A stretch of 64,000 nucleotides of DNA from Sphingomonas bacterium (GCA_030149245.1 JASBRX010000028.1:1-64000); one strand, 5' to 3'; counted from the stretch's first letter, positions 8,310 through 17,771 are shown. Program-made: numbers and translations. Notes: generated by a model from the sequence alone, not told the origin.

Positions 8310-11074
8310 TGCGCTGCGCCCCAGCTCGGACCCGTGCCGATTTCCACGCCCAGCGGCACGGTCAGCGTGATCGCCGGCTCGGCCGCGGTCTCCATCACCC
8401 GGCGGATTACCGCCGACGCGGCATCGACATCGCCTTCGGGCAGTTCGAACACCAGTTCGTCATGCACCTGCAGCAGCATGCGGACATTGGGCAGCCCCGC
8501 CTCCAGCAACGCCGGCCCCATCCGCGCCATCGCGCGCTTGATGATGTCGGCGCTCGTCCCCTGGATCGGCGCATTGATCGCGGCGCGCTCGCTCCCCGCG
8601 CGCTCATTCTGATTCGGCGCATTGATCCGCGTGAAGTGCGTCTTCCGCCCGAACAAGGTCGTCGTATAGCCCCGCGCCTTCGCCTCGTTCAGCGTGTCGG
8701 CGATGTAGCGACTGATCCCGGGGAAGCTCTGGAAATAGCGGTCGATCATCCCCTGCGCCTCGTCCGGCGTCACGTCGAGTCGGCCTGCCAGCCCCCAGCG
8801 GCTGATGCCATAGAGGATCGCGAAATTGATCGTCTTGGCCCGCCCGCGCGTGTCGCGGTTGACCTCGCCGAACAGCTCCATCGCGGTGCGGTTGTGAATA
8901 TCCTCGCCCTGTTCGAACGCCTCGCGCAGTGCGGGGACATCGGCGATATGCGCCGCGAGTCGCAATTCGATTTGCGAATAGTCGGCCGACAGGATGACAT
9001 TGCCCGGCTCGGCGACGAAGGCATCGCGGATTTGCCGCCCCGTCTCGGTACGGATCGGGATGTTCTGCAAATTGGGGTCGGTCGACGACAGCCGTCCGGT
9101 CTGCGCGCCGGTCAGCGAATAGCTGGTATGCACGCGGCCCGTCGCCGGGTTGATCTGCGCCTGAAGCGCGTCGGTATAGGTGGATTTGAGCTTCGACAGC
9201 TGGCGCCAGTCGAGCACCTTCAACACCATCTCGCGCCCGGGTGAATCCTTGTCCGCCGCGATCCGCTCGAGCTCGTTGACGTCGGTCGAATAGACGCCCG
9301 ACTTGCCCTTGCGCCCGCCCTTGATCCCCATCTTGTCGAACAGCACGTCGCCGAGCTGCTTGGGACTGCCGATGGTGAACTTGAACCCGGCGATGGCGTG
9401 AATTTCCTCCTCCAGCCGGGCGATCTGCTTCGAGAAATCGTCCGACAGCCGCGCCAGCACCCCGGCATCGACCTTGATGCCCGCGCGCTCCATATCGGCG
9501 ATCACGCGCACCAGCGGCCGGTCGACCATTTCGTACACGCGCGTCGCGCCCTCATAGGCCAGCCGCGGCTTCAACCGCCGCCACAGCCGCAGCGTCACGT
9601 CAGCATCCTCGGCGGCGTAGCGGGTCGCGGCCTTCAGATCGACCTCGGCGAACCCGATCTGCTTCTTACCGCTCCCGGTCACGTCCTTGTACGCGATGCA
9701 GCTATGCGCGAGATGCGTCGCCGCCAGCTCGTCCATGCCATGCCCGTGCAGCCCGGCATCGAGGTCGAAGCTCATCACGATCGTGTCGTCGAACGGCGCG
9801 ACATCGATCCCCAGCCGCGCCAGGATGATCAGGTCGTATTTGAGGTTGTGCCCGATCTTGAGCACTGCCGGGTCCTCCAGCAGCGGCTTGAGCTTCGCCA
9901 GCACCGTCGCCCGGTCGAGCTGCACCGGCTTTTCGGCGAACATGTCGGTCCCGCCATGGCCAACCGGAATGTAACAGGCGAGATTGGGGTGCAGCGCCAG
10001 GCTCACCCCGACCAGCTCGGCGCGTGTCGCATCGGTCCCAGTCGTCTCGGTATCGATCGCGACCCAGCCCTGATGCCGCGCGACAGTGATCCATCGGTCC
10101 AGCGCCGCCTCATCCACCACCGTTTCATAGCCGTCGTGATCGCACGGCGGATCGGGCTCCAGTCCCGGAACTTCATGCGTCTCGACCGGCGCATCGGCGA
10201 CCGAACTCGCTTCGCTGCCCAGCCGCGCGAGCAGCGTCTTGAACCCGTGATGCTCGAGGAACGCGCGGAGCGGCGCATCGGGAATCCCGTCGAGCACGAA
10301 GCTGTCGAGCGGTTCGGGCAGCGGCACATCCTCCGCCAGCGCGACCAGCTTGCGCGACAGCCGCGCCATATCGGCATGTTCGATCAGATTGTCGCGCAGC
10401 TTGCCCGGCTTCATCGTCGGCGCGGCGGCCAGCACCGCCTCGACATCGCCATGCTCCAGGATCAGCTTGGCCGCGGTCTTCGGCCCGACCCCCGGCACGC
10501 CCGGCACATTGTCGACGCTGTCGCCCATCAGCGCCAGCACCTCGCCAAGCTTGTCCGGCCCGACCCCGAACTTCTCGACCACCGCCTCCGGCCCCATGCG
10601 CCGGTCCTTCATCGTGTCGAGCATGTCGATGCCCGGCTCGGTCAGCAGCTGCATCAGGTCCTTGTCGGAACTGACGATCGTCACCTGCCACCCCTGCGCC
10701 AGCGCCGCCTTGGAATAGCTCGCGATCAGATCGTCCGCCTCCCAGCCCAGCTCCTCGATGCACGGCAGGCTGAAGGCGCGCGTGGCATCACGGATCATCG
10801 GAAATTGCGGGCGCAGATCCTCAGGCGCGGGCGGGCGATGCGCCTTGTACTGGTCGTAAAGTTCGTTGCGGAACGTCTGCTCGCTCTTGTCGAGGATCAC
10901 CGCCAGATGCGTCGGCCCCTCGGCCTTGTGCAGCTCGCTCGCCAGCTTCCACAGCATCGACACATAGCCATAGACTGCCCCCGCCGGCTCACCATGCTTG
11001 TTGGTCAGCTTGGGCAGCACATGATAGGCGCGAAAGATAAAGCTCGAGCCGTCGACGAGGTAGAGATGAGGCAT
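8306..11074 (-). CDS. polA: DNA polymerase I
   Basis: The 922-residue protein has all three domains of full-length PolA. The 5'-3' exonuclease occupies the first 290 residues (starting LYLVDGSSFIFRAYH). The 3'-5' exonuclease follows, with an intact DTETTGTD near 340. The C-terminal polymerase domain includes SADYSQIELR, the O-helix region RGRAKTINFAILYG and the catalytic VHDELVFEL. It fills RNA-primer gaps and works in excision repair. The N-terminus starts directly at the conserved nuclease motif, so the ATG at 11074 is well supported. It is the first gene of a three-gene overlapping unit. Confidence 0.97.
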   Translation of the reverse strand: MPHLYLVDGSSFIFRAYHVLPKLTNKHGEPAGAVYGYVSMLWKLASELHKAEGPTHLAVILDKSEQTFRNELYDQYKAHRPPAPEDLRPQFPMIRDATRAFSLPCIEELGWEADDLIASYSKAALAQGWQVTIVSSDKDLMQLLTEPGIDMLDTMKDRRMGPEAVVEKFGVGPDKLGEVLALMGDSVDNVPGVPGVGPKTAAKLILEHGDVEAVLAAAPTMKPGKLRDNLIEHADMARLSRKLVALAEDVPLPEPLDSFVLDGIPDAPLRAFLEHHGFKTLLARLGSEASSVADAPVETHEVPGLEPDPPCDHDGYETVVDEAALDRWITVARHQGWVAIDTETTGTDATRAELVGVSLALHPNLACYIPVGHGGTDMFAEKPVQLDRATVLAKLKPLLEDPAVLKIGHNLKYDLIILARLGIDVAPFDDTIVMSFDLDAGLHGHGMDELAATHLAHSCIAYKDVTGSGKKQIGFAEVDLKAATRYAAEDADVTLRLWRRLKPRLAYEGATRVYEMVDRPLVRVIADMERAGIKVDAGVLARLSDDFSKQIARLEEEIHAIAGFKFTIGSPKQLGDVLFDKMGIKGGRKGKSGVYSTDVNELERIAADKDSPGREMVLKVLDWRQLSKLKSTYTDALQAQINPATGRVHTSYSLTGAQTGRLSSTDPNLQNIPIRTETGRQIRDAFVAEPGNVILSADYSQIELRLAAHIADVPALREAFEQGEDIHNRTAMELFGEVNRDTRGRAKTINFAILYGISRWGLAGRLDVTPDEAQGMIDRYFQSFPGISRYIADTLNEAKARGYTTTLFGRKTHFTRINAPNQNERAGSERAAINAPIQGTSADIIKRAMARMGPALLEAGLPNVRMLLQVHDELVFELPEGDVDAASAVIRRVMETAAEPAITLTVPLGVEIGTGPSWGAAH

Positions 11075-11125
11075 GAGCGAGGCTTAGCAGCGGGAAACCG
11101 CTCGGGCGAGTGCTAACCCTCAGCG

Positions 11126-12220
11126 TTAGCGGTGGTTCGCCACCACACTCGCCACCACCGCCTGCATCAGCTGCTGCCGCTCGCGCACCGGGCGCGGCGT
11201 ATCGCCGATCATCACCGCAACCGAATAGGCCTTGCCATCCGGCGCAGTCAGGATGCCGATATCGTTGAAGCCCGCCGTGCGGCCGCCCAAGTCCTGCCCG
11301 GTCCCGGTCTTGTGCGCCAGCGTCCAGCCCACAGGCACCGCAGCGCGCAGCCGCGCCTTGCCCGTGCGCGTCCCCGACATCACCGTCGTCAGGAAATTGG
11401 TCGAGGACGCCGAGAGCAGCTCGCCGGCCTTGAGCCGCGCCAGCGCCAGCGCGATCGCCGACGGCGCCGCGCCATCGACCGGATCGGCGACATAGGAATC
11501 GAACGCCGCGCGCCGCACGGTCGGGGGCAGTGCCGCGCGCGCCCGCTGGAACTCGCCCGCCATCGAATAACGCTGGTCCCAGCGCAAGCCGGCAGTCCCA
11601 GCCTGCAGCAACCGCTCGCCCGGCCCGAACCGAATCTCACCGAGCCCGCGATCGGCGATGAATGCGCGCACCGCCTGCGGCCCGCCGACCAGGGTCAGCA
11701 ACCGGTCATTGGCGGTATTGTCGCTCTGCTGCATTGCGCGCAGCAGCAATTCGCGCACCGTGGTGCGATAGACCCCGTCGCGCACGACCAGCGTCGCGAT
11801 CGGCTGATGGAACAGTGTCAGATGCTCACGCGTCAGCTCGACCGGATCGTCGAGCGTCAGCTTGCCCTTGTCGCGCGCGTCGAGCACGGTCATCGCGACC
11901 CATAATTTGCTCACGCTCTGCTGCGGCATGCGGCGGTCGCCATTGGCATCGACCTGCCAGCCCCATTCAAGGCTGCGCACCGAAATACCGACCACCCCAC
12001 CGAAATCACGCGCCAGTGCGTCGATCGAGCTGGTGAGAGCCGCGGGTGCGGGAAACACGGGAAGCGGCTTGGGCGCATCCGGGATCGGCATGCTCACGCG
12101 GTAGCTGGCGGGCGTCAGATCCTTGGGCAAATCGTCGCGATGCACGCCCGCGCCGATCAGCAATACGGGCGCAAGCCCCGCCAATGTCATTGCCCGCTGA
12201 AGAATCGTAAACTCCTGCAT
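11126..12220 (-). CDS. Class A beta-lactamase-like serine hydrolase
   Basis: With the ATG at 12220 the product is 364 residues and begins with a plausible secretion signal (about 1-25). The serine beta-lactamase motifs are present: SVSK (Ser102, Lys105), SDN (166-168) and KTG (304-306). By alignment with TEM-type enzymes the general-base Glu is kept (E202 in FGPGE), but the residue at the Asn170 position is Gln206. About 34 extra residues lie between this loop and the following helix. In-frame starts further upstream (ATG 12259, TTG 12283) precede the signal and seem less likely. It probably acts in the periplasm. The substrate range is unknown, and it may be a chromosomal enzyme with weak lactamase activity. 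Confidence 0.82.
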   Translation of the reverse strand: MQEFTILQRAMTLAGLAPVLLIGAGVHRDDLPKDLTPASYRVSMPIPDAPKPLPVFPAPAALTSSIDALARDFGGVVGISVRSLEWGWQVDANGDRRMPQQSVSKLWVAMTVLDARDKGKLTLDDPVELTREHLTLFHQPIATLVVRDGVYRTTVRELLLRAMQQSDNTANDRLLTLVGGPQAVRAFIADRGLGEIRFGPGERLLQAGTAGLRWDQRYSMAGEFQRARAALPPTVRRAAFDSYVADPVDGAAPSAIALALARLKAGELLSASSTNFLTTVMSGTRTGKARLRAAVPVGWTLAHKTGTGQDLGGRTAGFNDIGILTAPDGKAYSVAVMIGDTPRPVRERQQLMQAVVASVVANHR

Positions 12221-12352
12221 CCCCAACACGATGGTCCGCCCCTTGCCCAAAGCGATCATGCGGCGTCGCGACACCCTGGCCAAGAGCCTATGGTGGCATC
12301 TGCGACGAATGCGCGGATTATGACGGCAAAGCGTGAAGATTCAGCCAAAAAA

Positions 12353-13990
12353 TCACGGGACCAATACGGTGTCCTGCGCATTCTTGTCCGTTTCCGGGAA
12401 ATCCAGCGTGTAATGCAGCCCCCGGCTTTCGCGCCGGTGCAGCGCCGATCGCACAATCAGCTCGGCCGATTGCAGCAGGTTGCGCAGCTCGATCAGGTCC
12501 GGCGTCACGCGGAAATGGCCGTAATAGTCGGCGACTTCCTCGTTCAGCATCTTGATGCGATGCGCCGCGCGCTCGAGCCGCTTGGTGGTGCGCACGATGC
12601 CGACATAATTCCACATGAACCGGCGGATCTCGGTCCAGTTCTGCTTGATCACCACCTCTTCGTCCGAATCGGTGACGCGGCTCTCGTCCCAGGGGCGGAT
12701 CGGCGGCGGCACTGGCAGATCGTCCCAAGTCGCCGCAATATGCCGCGCCGCCGCCTCGCCGAACACGAAACATTCGAGCAGCGAGTTGCTGGCCAGTCGG
12801 TTGGCGCCATGCAGCCCGCTTTCGCTGCACTCGCCCGCGGCATAGAGTCCGGGCAAATCGGTGCGCCCGTCGAGATCGATGACGATGCCGCCACAGGTAT
12901 AATGCTGCGCCGGCACCACCGGGATCGGCCCCGTGGTCATGTCGATGCCCAGACCGATCAGCTTGTCGTAGATGTTCGGAAAATGCCCCTTCACGAACTC
13001 CGCCGGCATATGGCTGATGTCGAGATGGACATAGTCCAGGCCATAGCGCTTGATCTCCGCATCGATCGCGCGCGCCACCACGTCGCGCGGCGCCAGCTCC
13101 ATCCGCTCGGCGTCGTAATAGGTCATGAAGCGCTTGCCGGTCTGCGGGTTGATCAGCCGCCCGCCCTCGCCCCGCACCGCTTCGGTGATCAGGAAATTCT
13201 TGACGTCAAGGTGATAGAGGCAGGTCGGGTGGAACTGCATCATCTCCATGTTCGAGATGCGGCATCCCGCGCGCCACGCCATCGCGATCCCGTCCCCCGT
13301 CGCCCCCTTGGGCGCGGTGGAGAACAAATAGGTCCGCCCCGCGCCGCCGGTCGCCAGCACCGTCGCATTGGCGGTGAACAGCTCGACCCGCCCGGTCGCG
13401 CGGTTGACGGCATAGACGCCCCACACCTTGCCCGCGCCAGAATAGCGCAGCTCATGGCGACTGGTGGCCAGGTCGATCGCGACCATGTCGGGAACCAGGG
13501 TGATGTTGGGATGCGCCTGCGCCGCGCGGATCAGCGCGACTTGAACCGCCCAGCCGGTGGCGTCATCGACATGAACGATCCGACGGGCGCTATGCCCGCC
13601 CTCGCGCGTCAGATGCAGGGCATTGCCGTCCATGTTGAACGGGACGCCCAGCTCGACCAGCCGCTGGATCGCGGCGGGCGCATTCTCGACCACCATTTCC
13701 ACCGTCGCACGGTCGTTGAGCCCCGCACCGGCGACCATCGTATCCTCGATATGCGCTTCGAACGTGTCGCCCGGTTCCAGGACGGCGGCAATCCCGCCCT
13801 GCGCCCAGGCGGTCGATCCCTCGCCCAGCCCGCCCTTGGCCAGCACGGTCACCTTGAACCGTTCAGCCAGGTTGAGTGCGGCGGTCAGCCCCGCCGCTCC
13901 CGAACCGATGACAAGCACGTCGCACTGATGGGGGTCGTGGGCCAATTCCGTTCCTTCGCGCACCGATGGCGGGGGGCCGCTATGCGACAA
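12353..13990 (-). CDS. nadB: L-aspartate oxidase
   Basis: The 545-residue flavoprotein oxidises L-aspartate to iminoaspartate, the first step of de novo NAD synthesis. The FAD-binding GSGAAGLTAAL (about 27-37) and the succinate dehydrogenase/fumarate reductase-type features (GEGSTAWAQGGIA, TREGGHSARRIVH, HFRVTPDLIELRNLL at the end) are intact. The in-frame GTG and ATG codons upstream of VLVIGSG leave the exact start uncertain by about 20 residues. nadA and nadC are not in the window. It lies upstream of the beta-lactamase-like gene on the same strand. Confidence 0.95.
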   Translation of the reverse strand: MSHSGPPPSVREGTELAHDPHQCDVLVIGSGAAGLTAALNLAERFKVTVLAKGGLGEGSTAWAQGGIAAVLEPGDTFEAHIEDTMVAGAGLNDRATVEMVVENAPAAIQRLVELGVPFNMDGNALHLTREGGHSARRIVHVDDATGWAVQVALIRAAQAHPNITLVPDMVAIDLATSRHELRYSGAGKVWGVYAVNRATGRVELFTANATVLATGGAGRTYLFSTAPKGATGDGIAMAWRAGCRISNMEMMQFHPTCLYHLDVKNFLITEAVRGEGGRLINPQTGKRFMTYYDAERMELAPRDVVARAIDAEIKRYGLDYVHLDISHMPAEFVKGHFPNIYDKLIGLGIDMTTGPIPVVPAQHYTCGGIVIDLDGRTDLPGLYAAGECSESGLHGANRLASNSLLECFVFGEAAARHIAATWDDLPVPPPIRPWDESRVTDSDEEVVIKQNWTEIRRFMWNYVGIVRTTKRLERAAHRIKMLNEEVADYYGHFRVTPDLIELRNLLQSAELIVRSALHRRESRGLHYTLDFPETDKNAQDTVLVP

Positions 13991-14067
13991 AGCGCGGGGA
14001 AATCAAACACGCTGCGGTTGCCGCATCGCAGCGCAGGCCATAGCGAGGGGATGACAAGGAGATACCG

Positions 14068-14961
14068 ATGCGCCTGATCCTCGCCGCTGCCGCAGCCCTG
14101 TTCGCCGCGACCGCACCCGCGCTTGCCGCCCCGGGCTGCGCGGTCGCCCCCGGCACCACGGCGCGTGTCACGGTCGGCGACACCGGGCGCTCGATGCTGC
14201 TCCATGTCCCGGCAGATGCAAAGCCGGGTCGCCTCCCGTTGGTGTTCGCGCTCCACGGCAGCGGCGGCGACGGTGCCGCGATCCTCGCGCAATCGAAGCT
14301 GGAGAGGAGCAGCGACCGGCACGGCTTCCTCGTTGCCGCGCCCGATGCCGGTATCCCGGTCGAGCGCGGCTTTGTGTGGAACATCCCGGGCGTGCCGACC
14401 GTCACCGGCAAGGTGCCGGGGCCGGGCGACGCCGATGACGTTGCCTTCCTCAAGAGCGCGATCGACTGGCTGGCGGCGAGCGGCTGCGCCGATCGCAAGC
14501 GCGTCTATGCCACAGGCCTGTCGGGCGGCGGGCGGATGACGTCATGGCTGGGCTGTATCGCGTCGGACCGCTTCGCCGCCATCGCCCCGGTCGTGGGCCT
14601 GCGCGCGGGCAATCCGCTGGCGAGCGACACGACTCGCCCCGACCCCGCGACCTGCACGCCCAAGCACCCGATGCCGGTGATCGCCTTTGCCGGCGATGCC
14701 GACGGCACCAACCCGGTACAGGGCGGTGGTGCTGGTTATTGGCAGTACACGATGGAGGCCGCCGAAGCGCGCTGGGCCAAGCTCAACCGCTGCACCGCCG
14801 GCCCGCTCCGGCGCGACCTCGCCGCCAATCTCTACGAACGCCTCCACACCCAATGCCGCGCCCGTGCCGAAGTGGTCGCCCATATCCTGCGCGGCGGCGG
14901 CCATGTCTGGACCGCGGACAATGACGCGATGTGGCGTTTTTTTAAGCGCTATCGCCGTTAG
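14068..14961 (+). CDS. PHB depolymerase/feruloyl-esterase family secreted esterase
   Basis: The 297-residue protein starts with a clear signal peptide (about 1-20, ending APALAA). It then shows the alpha/beta-hydrolase pattern of the LpqC/esterase-PHB group: an oxyanion region VFALHGSGGDG, a nucleophile serine in GLSGGGR, an acid region with PVIAFAGDADGTNP, and a late histidine in RGGGHVWT. Family members cleave ester bonds in polyesters or plant feruloyl esters outside the cytosol. An AAGGAG-type ribosome site lies just upstream. Its stop is interlocked with that of the convergent ABC ATPase gene (TTAG at 14958-14961). Confidence 0.85.
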   Translation: MRLILAAAAALFAATAPALAAPGCAVAPGTTARVTVGDTGRSMLLHVPADAKPGRLPLVFALHGSGGDGAAILAQSKLERSSDRHGFLVAAPDAGIPVERGFVWNIPGVPTVTGKVPGPGDADDVAFLKSAIDWLAASGCADRKRVYATGLSGGGRMTSWLGCIASDRFAAIAPVVGLRAGNPLASDTTRPDPATCTPKHPMPVIAFAGDADGTNPVQGGGAGYWQYTMEAAEARWAKLNRCTAGPLRRDLAANLYERLHTQCRARAEVVAHILRGGGHVWTADNDAMWRFFKRYRR

Positions 14962-15884
14962 GCGGCGTTCGCAGCCCGCGTCAGGCTCAGGAACACGTCC
15001 TCCAAATCCGCCTCGCGCGTGCTGACGTCGACGATGCCGAACCCCGCCGCCTGCACCGCGCCCAGCACCTCGCCGGCATTCGCGCGGTCCTTACGATAGG
15101 TGATGAGCAGCGTCCGCTCGCCCTTCGCCTCGATCTTCTGGAAACAGCCATTGGTCGGCAGGTCGATGATGTCGCGATCGACCACCACCTCGACCGCCTT
15201 TTCCTGAGTCTTGCCGACCAGCTCGCGGGTGGGTTCGTTGGCGATCAGCTTGCCATGGTTAATGATCGCGATGCGATCGCACAGCTGCTCAGCTTCTTCC
15301 AGATAGTGCGTCGTCAAAACCACGGTCACGCCCTGCTCGTTGAGCGTGCGGACATAGGCCCAGAGCTGCTGGCGCAGTTCGATATCCACGCCCGCGGTCG
15401 GCTCATCGAGCACCAACACCGGCGGTGAATGCACCATCGCCTTCGCCACCATCAGCCGGCGTTTCATGCCGCCCGACAGCGTGCGCGAGTACGCCCGCGC
15501 CTTGTCCTCCAGATGCACCGCGCGCAGCAGCTCCATCGACCGCCGCTTGGCTTTCGGCACGCCGTATAGCCCGGCCTGGATTTCCAGCGTCTCGACCGGG
15601 GTGAAGAACGGGTCGAACATGATCTCCTGATTGACGATCCCGATCGCACGCTTGGCGTTGCGCGGGCTGGTGTCGATGTCGAACCCCCAGATGCGCGCCG
15701 TGCCGCCGGTCTTGTTGACCAGCCCCGCCAGGATGTTGATCAGCGTCGACTTGCCCGCACCATTCGGCCCCAACAGTCCGAAAATCTGCCCGCGCGGCAC
15801 GGTGAAGGTGACATTGTCGAGGGCCTGCTTGCCCCCGGAATAGACCTTAGAGAGGCCTTCGATCTCGATCGCCGCGTCGCTCAT
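14958..15884 (-). CDS. ABC-2 type transporter ATP-binding protein
   Basis: The 308-residue ATPase has Walker A GPNGAGKST, the signature LSGGMKRR, Walker B LVLDEPTAGVD and the switch histidine in TTHYLEEAE. A C-terminal DUF4162-type extension ends in EADLEDVFLSL. These features fit the ABC-2/CcmA-like exporter ATPases, including the YadG group. The reading frame is open far upstream, but homology begins at the ATG at 15884. No permease gene is adjacent, so the partner must be elsewhere or the gene is an orphan. Confidence 0.92.
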   Translation of the reverse strand: MSDAAIEIEGLSKVYSGGKQALDNVTFTVPRGQIFGLLGPNGAGKSTLINILAGLVNKTGGTARIWGFDIDTSPRNAKRAIGIVNQEIMFDPFFTPVETLEIQAGLYGVPKAKRRSMELLRAVHLEDKARAYSRTLSGGMKRRLMVAKAMVHSPPVLVLDEPTAGVDIELRQQLWAYVRTLNEQGVTVVLTTHYLEEAEQLCDRIAIINHGKLIANEPTRELVGKTQEKAVEVVVDRDIIDLPTNGCFQKIEAKGERTLLITYRKDRANAGEVLGAVQAAGFGIVDVSTREADLEDVFLSLTRAANAA

Positions 15885-15980
15885 GCCGCGGAAGTGGGAC
15901 GGTGCGAGGCGAATGGCAAGCGAATCTGCGTATCGGCTACACCATTGCCGCCCCTCCAGTGGTTTGCTAACCGCAGTCCC

Positions 15981-16211
15981 ATGATCGCGCCGCCCGAAGT
16001 CACCCGCGTCACCACCGCCCGCGTCGCCTGTGACGGCGCGCATGCCGGTATTCCCGCCGCGCTCGGCCATCCGCGCGTGTTTCTGCAGATCGACGAGCAT
16101 GGCTATGTCGATTGCGGCTATTGCGACCGTCGCTTCGTCCTGATCGGCGGCCCCGCCGATGGCGCCGACCAATCGCAATTGCCCGACCACCCGGCTGGCG
16201 CGAGTCTCTGA
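15981..16211 (+). CDS. Zinc-finger domain protein (zf-CHCC type)
   Basis: The 76-residue protein has a CxxC pair in DCGYCDRRFVL, preceded by cysteine and histidine residues in ACDGAHAG, matching the small zf-CHCC family. Mitochondrial relatives are the NDUFS6 subunit of complex I, and many alphaproteobacteria keep a free-standing copy. A role in complex I is therefore possible but not shown here. The ATG at 15981 starts the conserved region, and upstream in-frame codons overlap the ABC ATPase leader. It is followed by a large palindrome and a small hairpin with a T run. Confidence 0.8.
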   Translation: MIAPPEVTRVTTARVACDGAHAGIPAALGHPRVFLQIDEHGYVDCGYCDRRFVLIGGPADGADQSQLPDHPAGASL

Positions 16212-16219
16212 GGTTCTAG

Positions 16220-16301
16220 GCGGCACCGGCCCGCTCCCCCACCCGGCCACCCATAGGCTACTATCGTTGGGTGGCCGGGTGGGGGAGCGGGCCGGTGCCG
16301 C
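16220..16301. repeat. Dispersed palindrome, copy 2 (perfect 34-bp arms)
   Basis: The arms 16220-16253 and 16268-16301 are perfectly complementary over 34 bases, separated by a 14-base spacer. The arms contain the core CCCGCTCCCCCACCCGGCC shared with copies at 5451-5540 and 53095-53175. The element lies between the zinc-finger gene and tldD, both on the + strand. Such an arm length is well beyond a normal terminator stem. Confidence 0.9.
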
Positions 16302-16322
16302 AAAATGCGCAACGCGCATTTT
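16302..16322 (+). terminator. Hairpin with T tail after the zinc-finger gene
   Basis: AAAATGCGC (16302-16310) pairs perfectly with GCGCATTTT (16314-16322) around a three-base loop, giving a stem whose 3' side ends in a T run. It abuts the right end of the 34-bp palindrome and lies 30 bases before tldD. It is a candidate intrinsic terminator for the upstream gene. The short GC part makes its strength uncertain. Confidence 0.5.
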
Positions 16323-16352
16323 CAAACGGCCTAACCACTCTATATTCCGGGG

Positions 16353-17771
16353 ATGTACAGCGATCCCCGAGGTTTTCTCTATCGCGACGGCTTCGATGCC
16401 GACGCCGCGCAGCGCCTGACCGCATCGATCCTCGCCACGGCCGAGGATGGCGAGCTTTACCTGCAATATCGCAAGTCGGAAGCGTTCGGCTTCGACGACG
16501 GGCGGCTCAAGACCGCGTCGTACAACACCGATTCGGGCTTCGGCCTGCGCACGGTGAGCGGCGAGACCACCGCCTTTGCCCATGCCAATGAGATCAGTGA
16601 CGCCGCGATCCGCCGCGCGGGTGAGACGATGGCGCTGATCGATCCAGCGACCGGCCCCAAGGCGGCGGCGCCGACGCGGACCAACCGCCACCTCTACACC
16701 GATGCCGACCCGCTCGACCTGGTCCCCTTCGCCGACAAGGTGAACCTCTGCCAAACGATCGACGCGGCCGCCCGCGCCCGCGATCCGCGCGTGGTGCAGG
16801 TGTCGGTCAGTCTGCTCGGATCGTGGAGCGTGGTCGAGATCGTTCGCCCCGACGGCTTCATCGCCACCGACATCCGCCCGCTGGTGCGCCTCAACGTCAG
16901 CATCGTGGTCGAATCCAACGGGCGGCGCGAGACCGGCAGCTTCGGCACCGGCGGCCGCGCGCTCTATGACCGGTTGATGCAGCCGGAGACGTGGAACCGC
17001 GCGATCGACGAGGCGCTGGCCCAGGCCTTGGTCAATCTCGATGCGGTCGATGCCCCGGCGGGGGAGATGACCGTGCTGCTCGGCCCGGGCTGGCCCGGCA
17101 TCCTGCTGCACGAGGCGATCGGCCATGGGCTTGAGGGCGACTTCAACCGCAAGGGCACCAGCGCCTTTTCCGGGCGGATCGGCGAGCGCGTCGCGGCACC
17201 CGGCGTCACCGTGGTCGATGACGGATCGATCACCGACCGCCGCGGATCGCTGTCGATCGATGACGAAGGCACGCCGACGCGCGAGACGGTGCTGATCGAG
17301 TACGGGATCCTGCGCGGCTATATGCAGGATCGCAGGAACGCGCGGCTGAGGGGGGTCGAGCCGACCGGCAATGGTCGCCGCGAGAGTTTCCAGCACGCCC
17401 CGATGCCACGCATGACCAATACCTTCATGAAGGGCGGCCAGGACGATCCCGCCGAATTGCTGGGCCGGGTGAAGAAGGGCATTTTCGCCAAGAGCTTCGG
17501 CGGCGGTCAGGTCGACATTGTCTCGGGCAAGTTCGTGTTCAGTTGCACCGAGGCCTACAAGATCGAGAACGGCAAGCTCGGCGCGCCGATCAAGGGCGCG
17601 ACGCTGATCGGCGACGGGCCGACCAGCCTGACCCGGGTGATCGGGATCGGCAATGATTTCGCGCTCGACGAGGGCATCGGCATGTGCGGCAAGGGCGGCC
17701 AGTCGGTTCCGGCCGGCGTGGGCCAGCCGACGTTGTTGCTCGACGGACTGACCGTCGGCGGGACGGCTTAA
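16353..17771 (+). CDS. tldD: Metalloprotease TldD
   Basis: The 472-residue protein has the zinc-binding HEAIGHGLEGD motif (HEAIGH at 253-258) and the TldD/PmbA fold features, including RRGSLSIDDEG and the C-terminal GICGKGGQ-like stretch. TldD works with TldE/PmbA as a heterodimer that degrades small unfolded peptides and matures peptides such as microcin B17. TldE is not in this window. The stop codon is interlocked with that of the convergent HAD gene over four bases (17768-17771, TTAA). Confidence 0.95.
   Translation: MYSDPRGFLYRDGFDADAAQRLTASILATAEDGELYLQYRKSEAFGFDDGRLKTASYNTDSGFGLRTVSGETTAFAHANEISDAAIRRAGETMALIDPATGPKAAAPTRTNRHLYTDADPLDLVPFADKVNLCQTIDAAARARDPRVVQVSVSLLGSWSVVEIVRPDGFIATDIRPLVRLNVSIVVESNGRRETGSFGTGGRALYDRLMQPETWNRAIDEALAQALVNLDAVDAPAGEMTVLLGPGWPGILLHEAIGHGLEGDFNRKGTSAFSGRIGERVAAPGVTVVDDGSITDRRGSLSIDDEGTPTRETVLIEYGILRGYMQDRRNARLRGVEPTGNGRRESFQHAPMPRMTNTFMKGGQDDPAELLGRVKKGIFAKSFGGGQVDIVSGKFVFSCTEAYKIENGKLGAPIKGATLIGDGPTSLTRVIGIGNDFALDEGIGMCGKGGQSVPAGVGQPTLLLDGLTVGGTA

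Noticed and set aside
9398..11116. Open frame of about 570 codons opposite polA
   Set aside because: The His/Arg/Gln-rich composition is that of a shadow frame, and polA on the other strand is fully conserved.
12140..14077. Open frame of about 645 codons opposite nadB
   Set aside because: It is a shadow of nadB and the beta-lactamase-like gene with no domain of its own.
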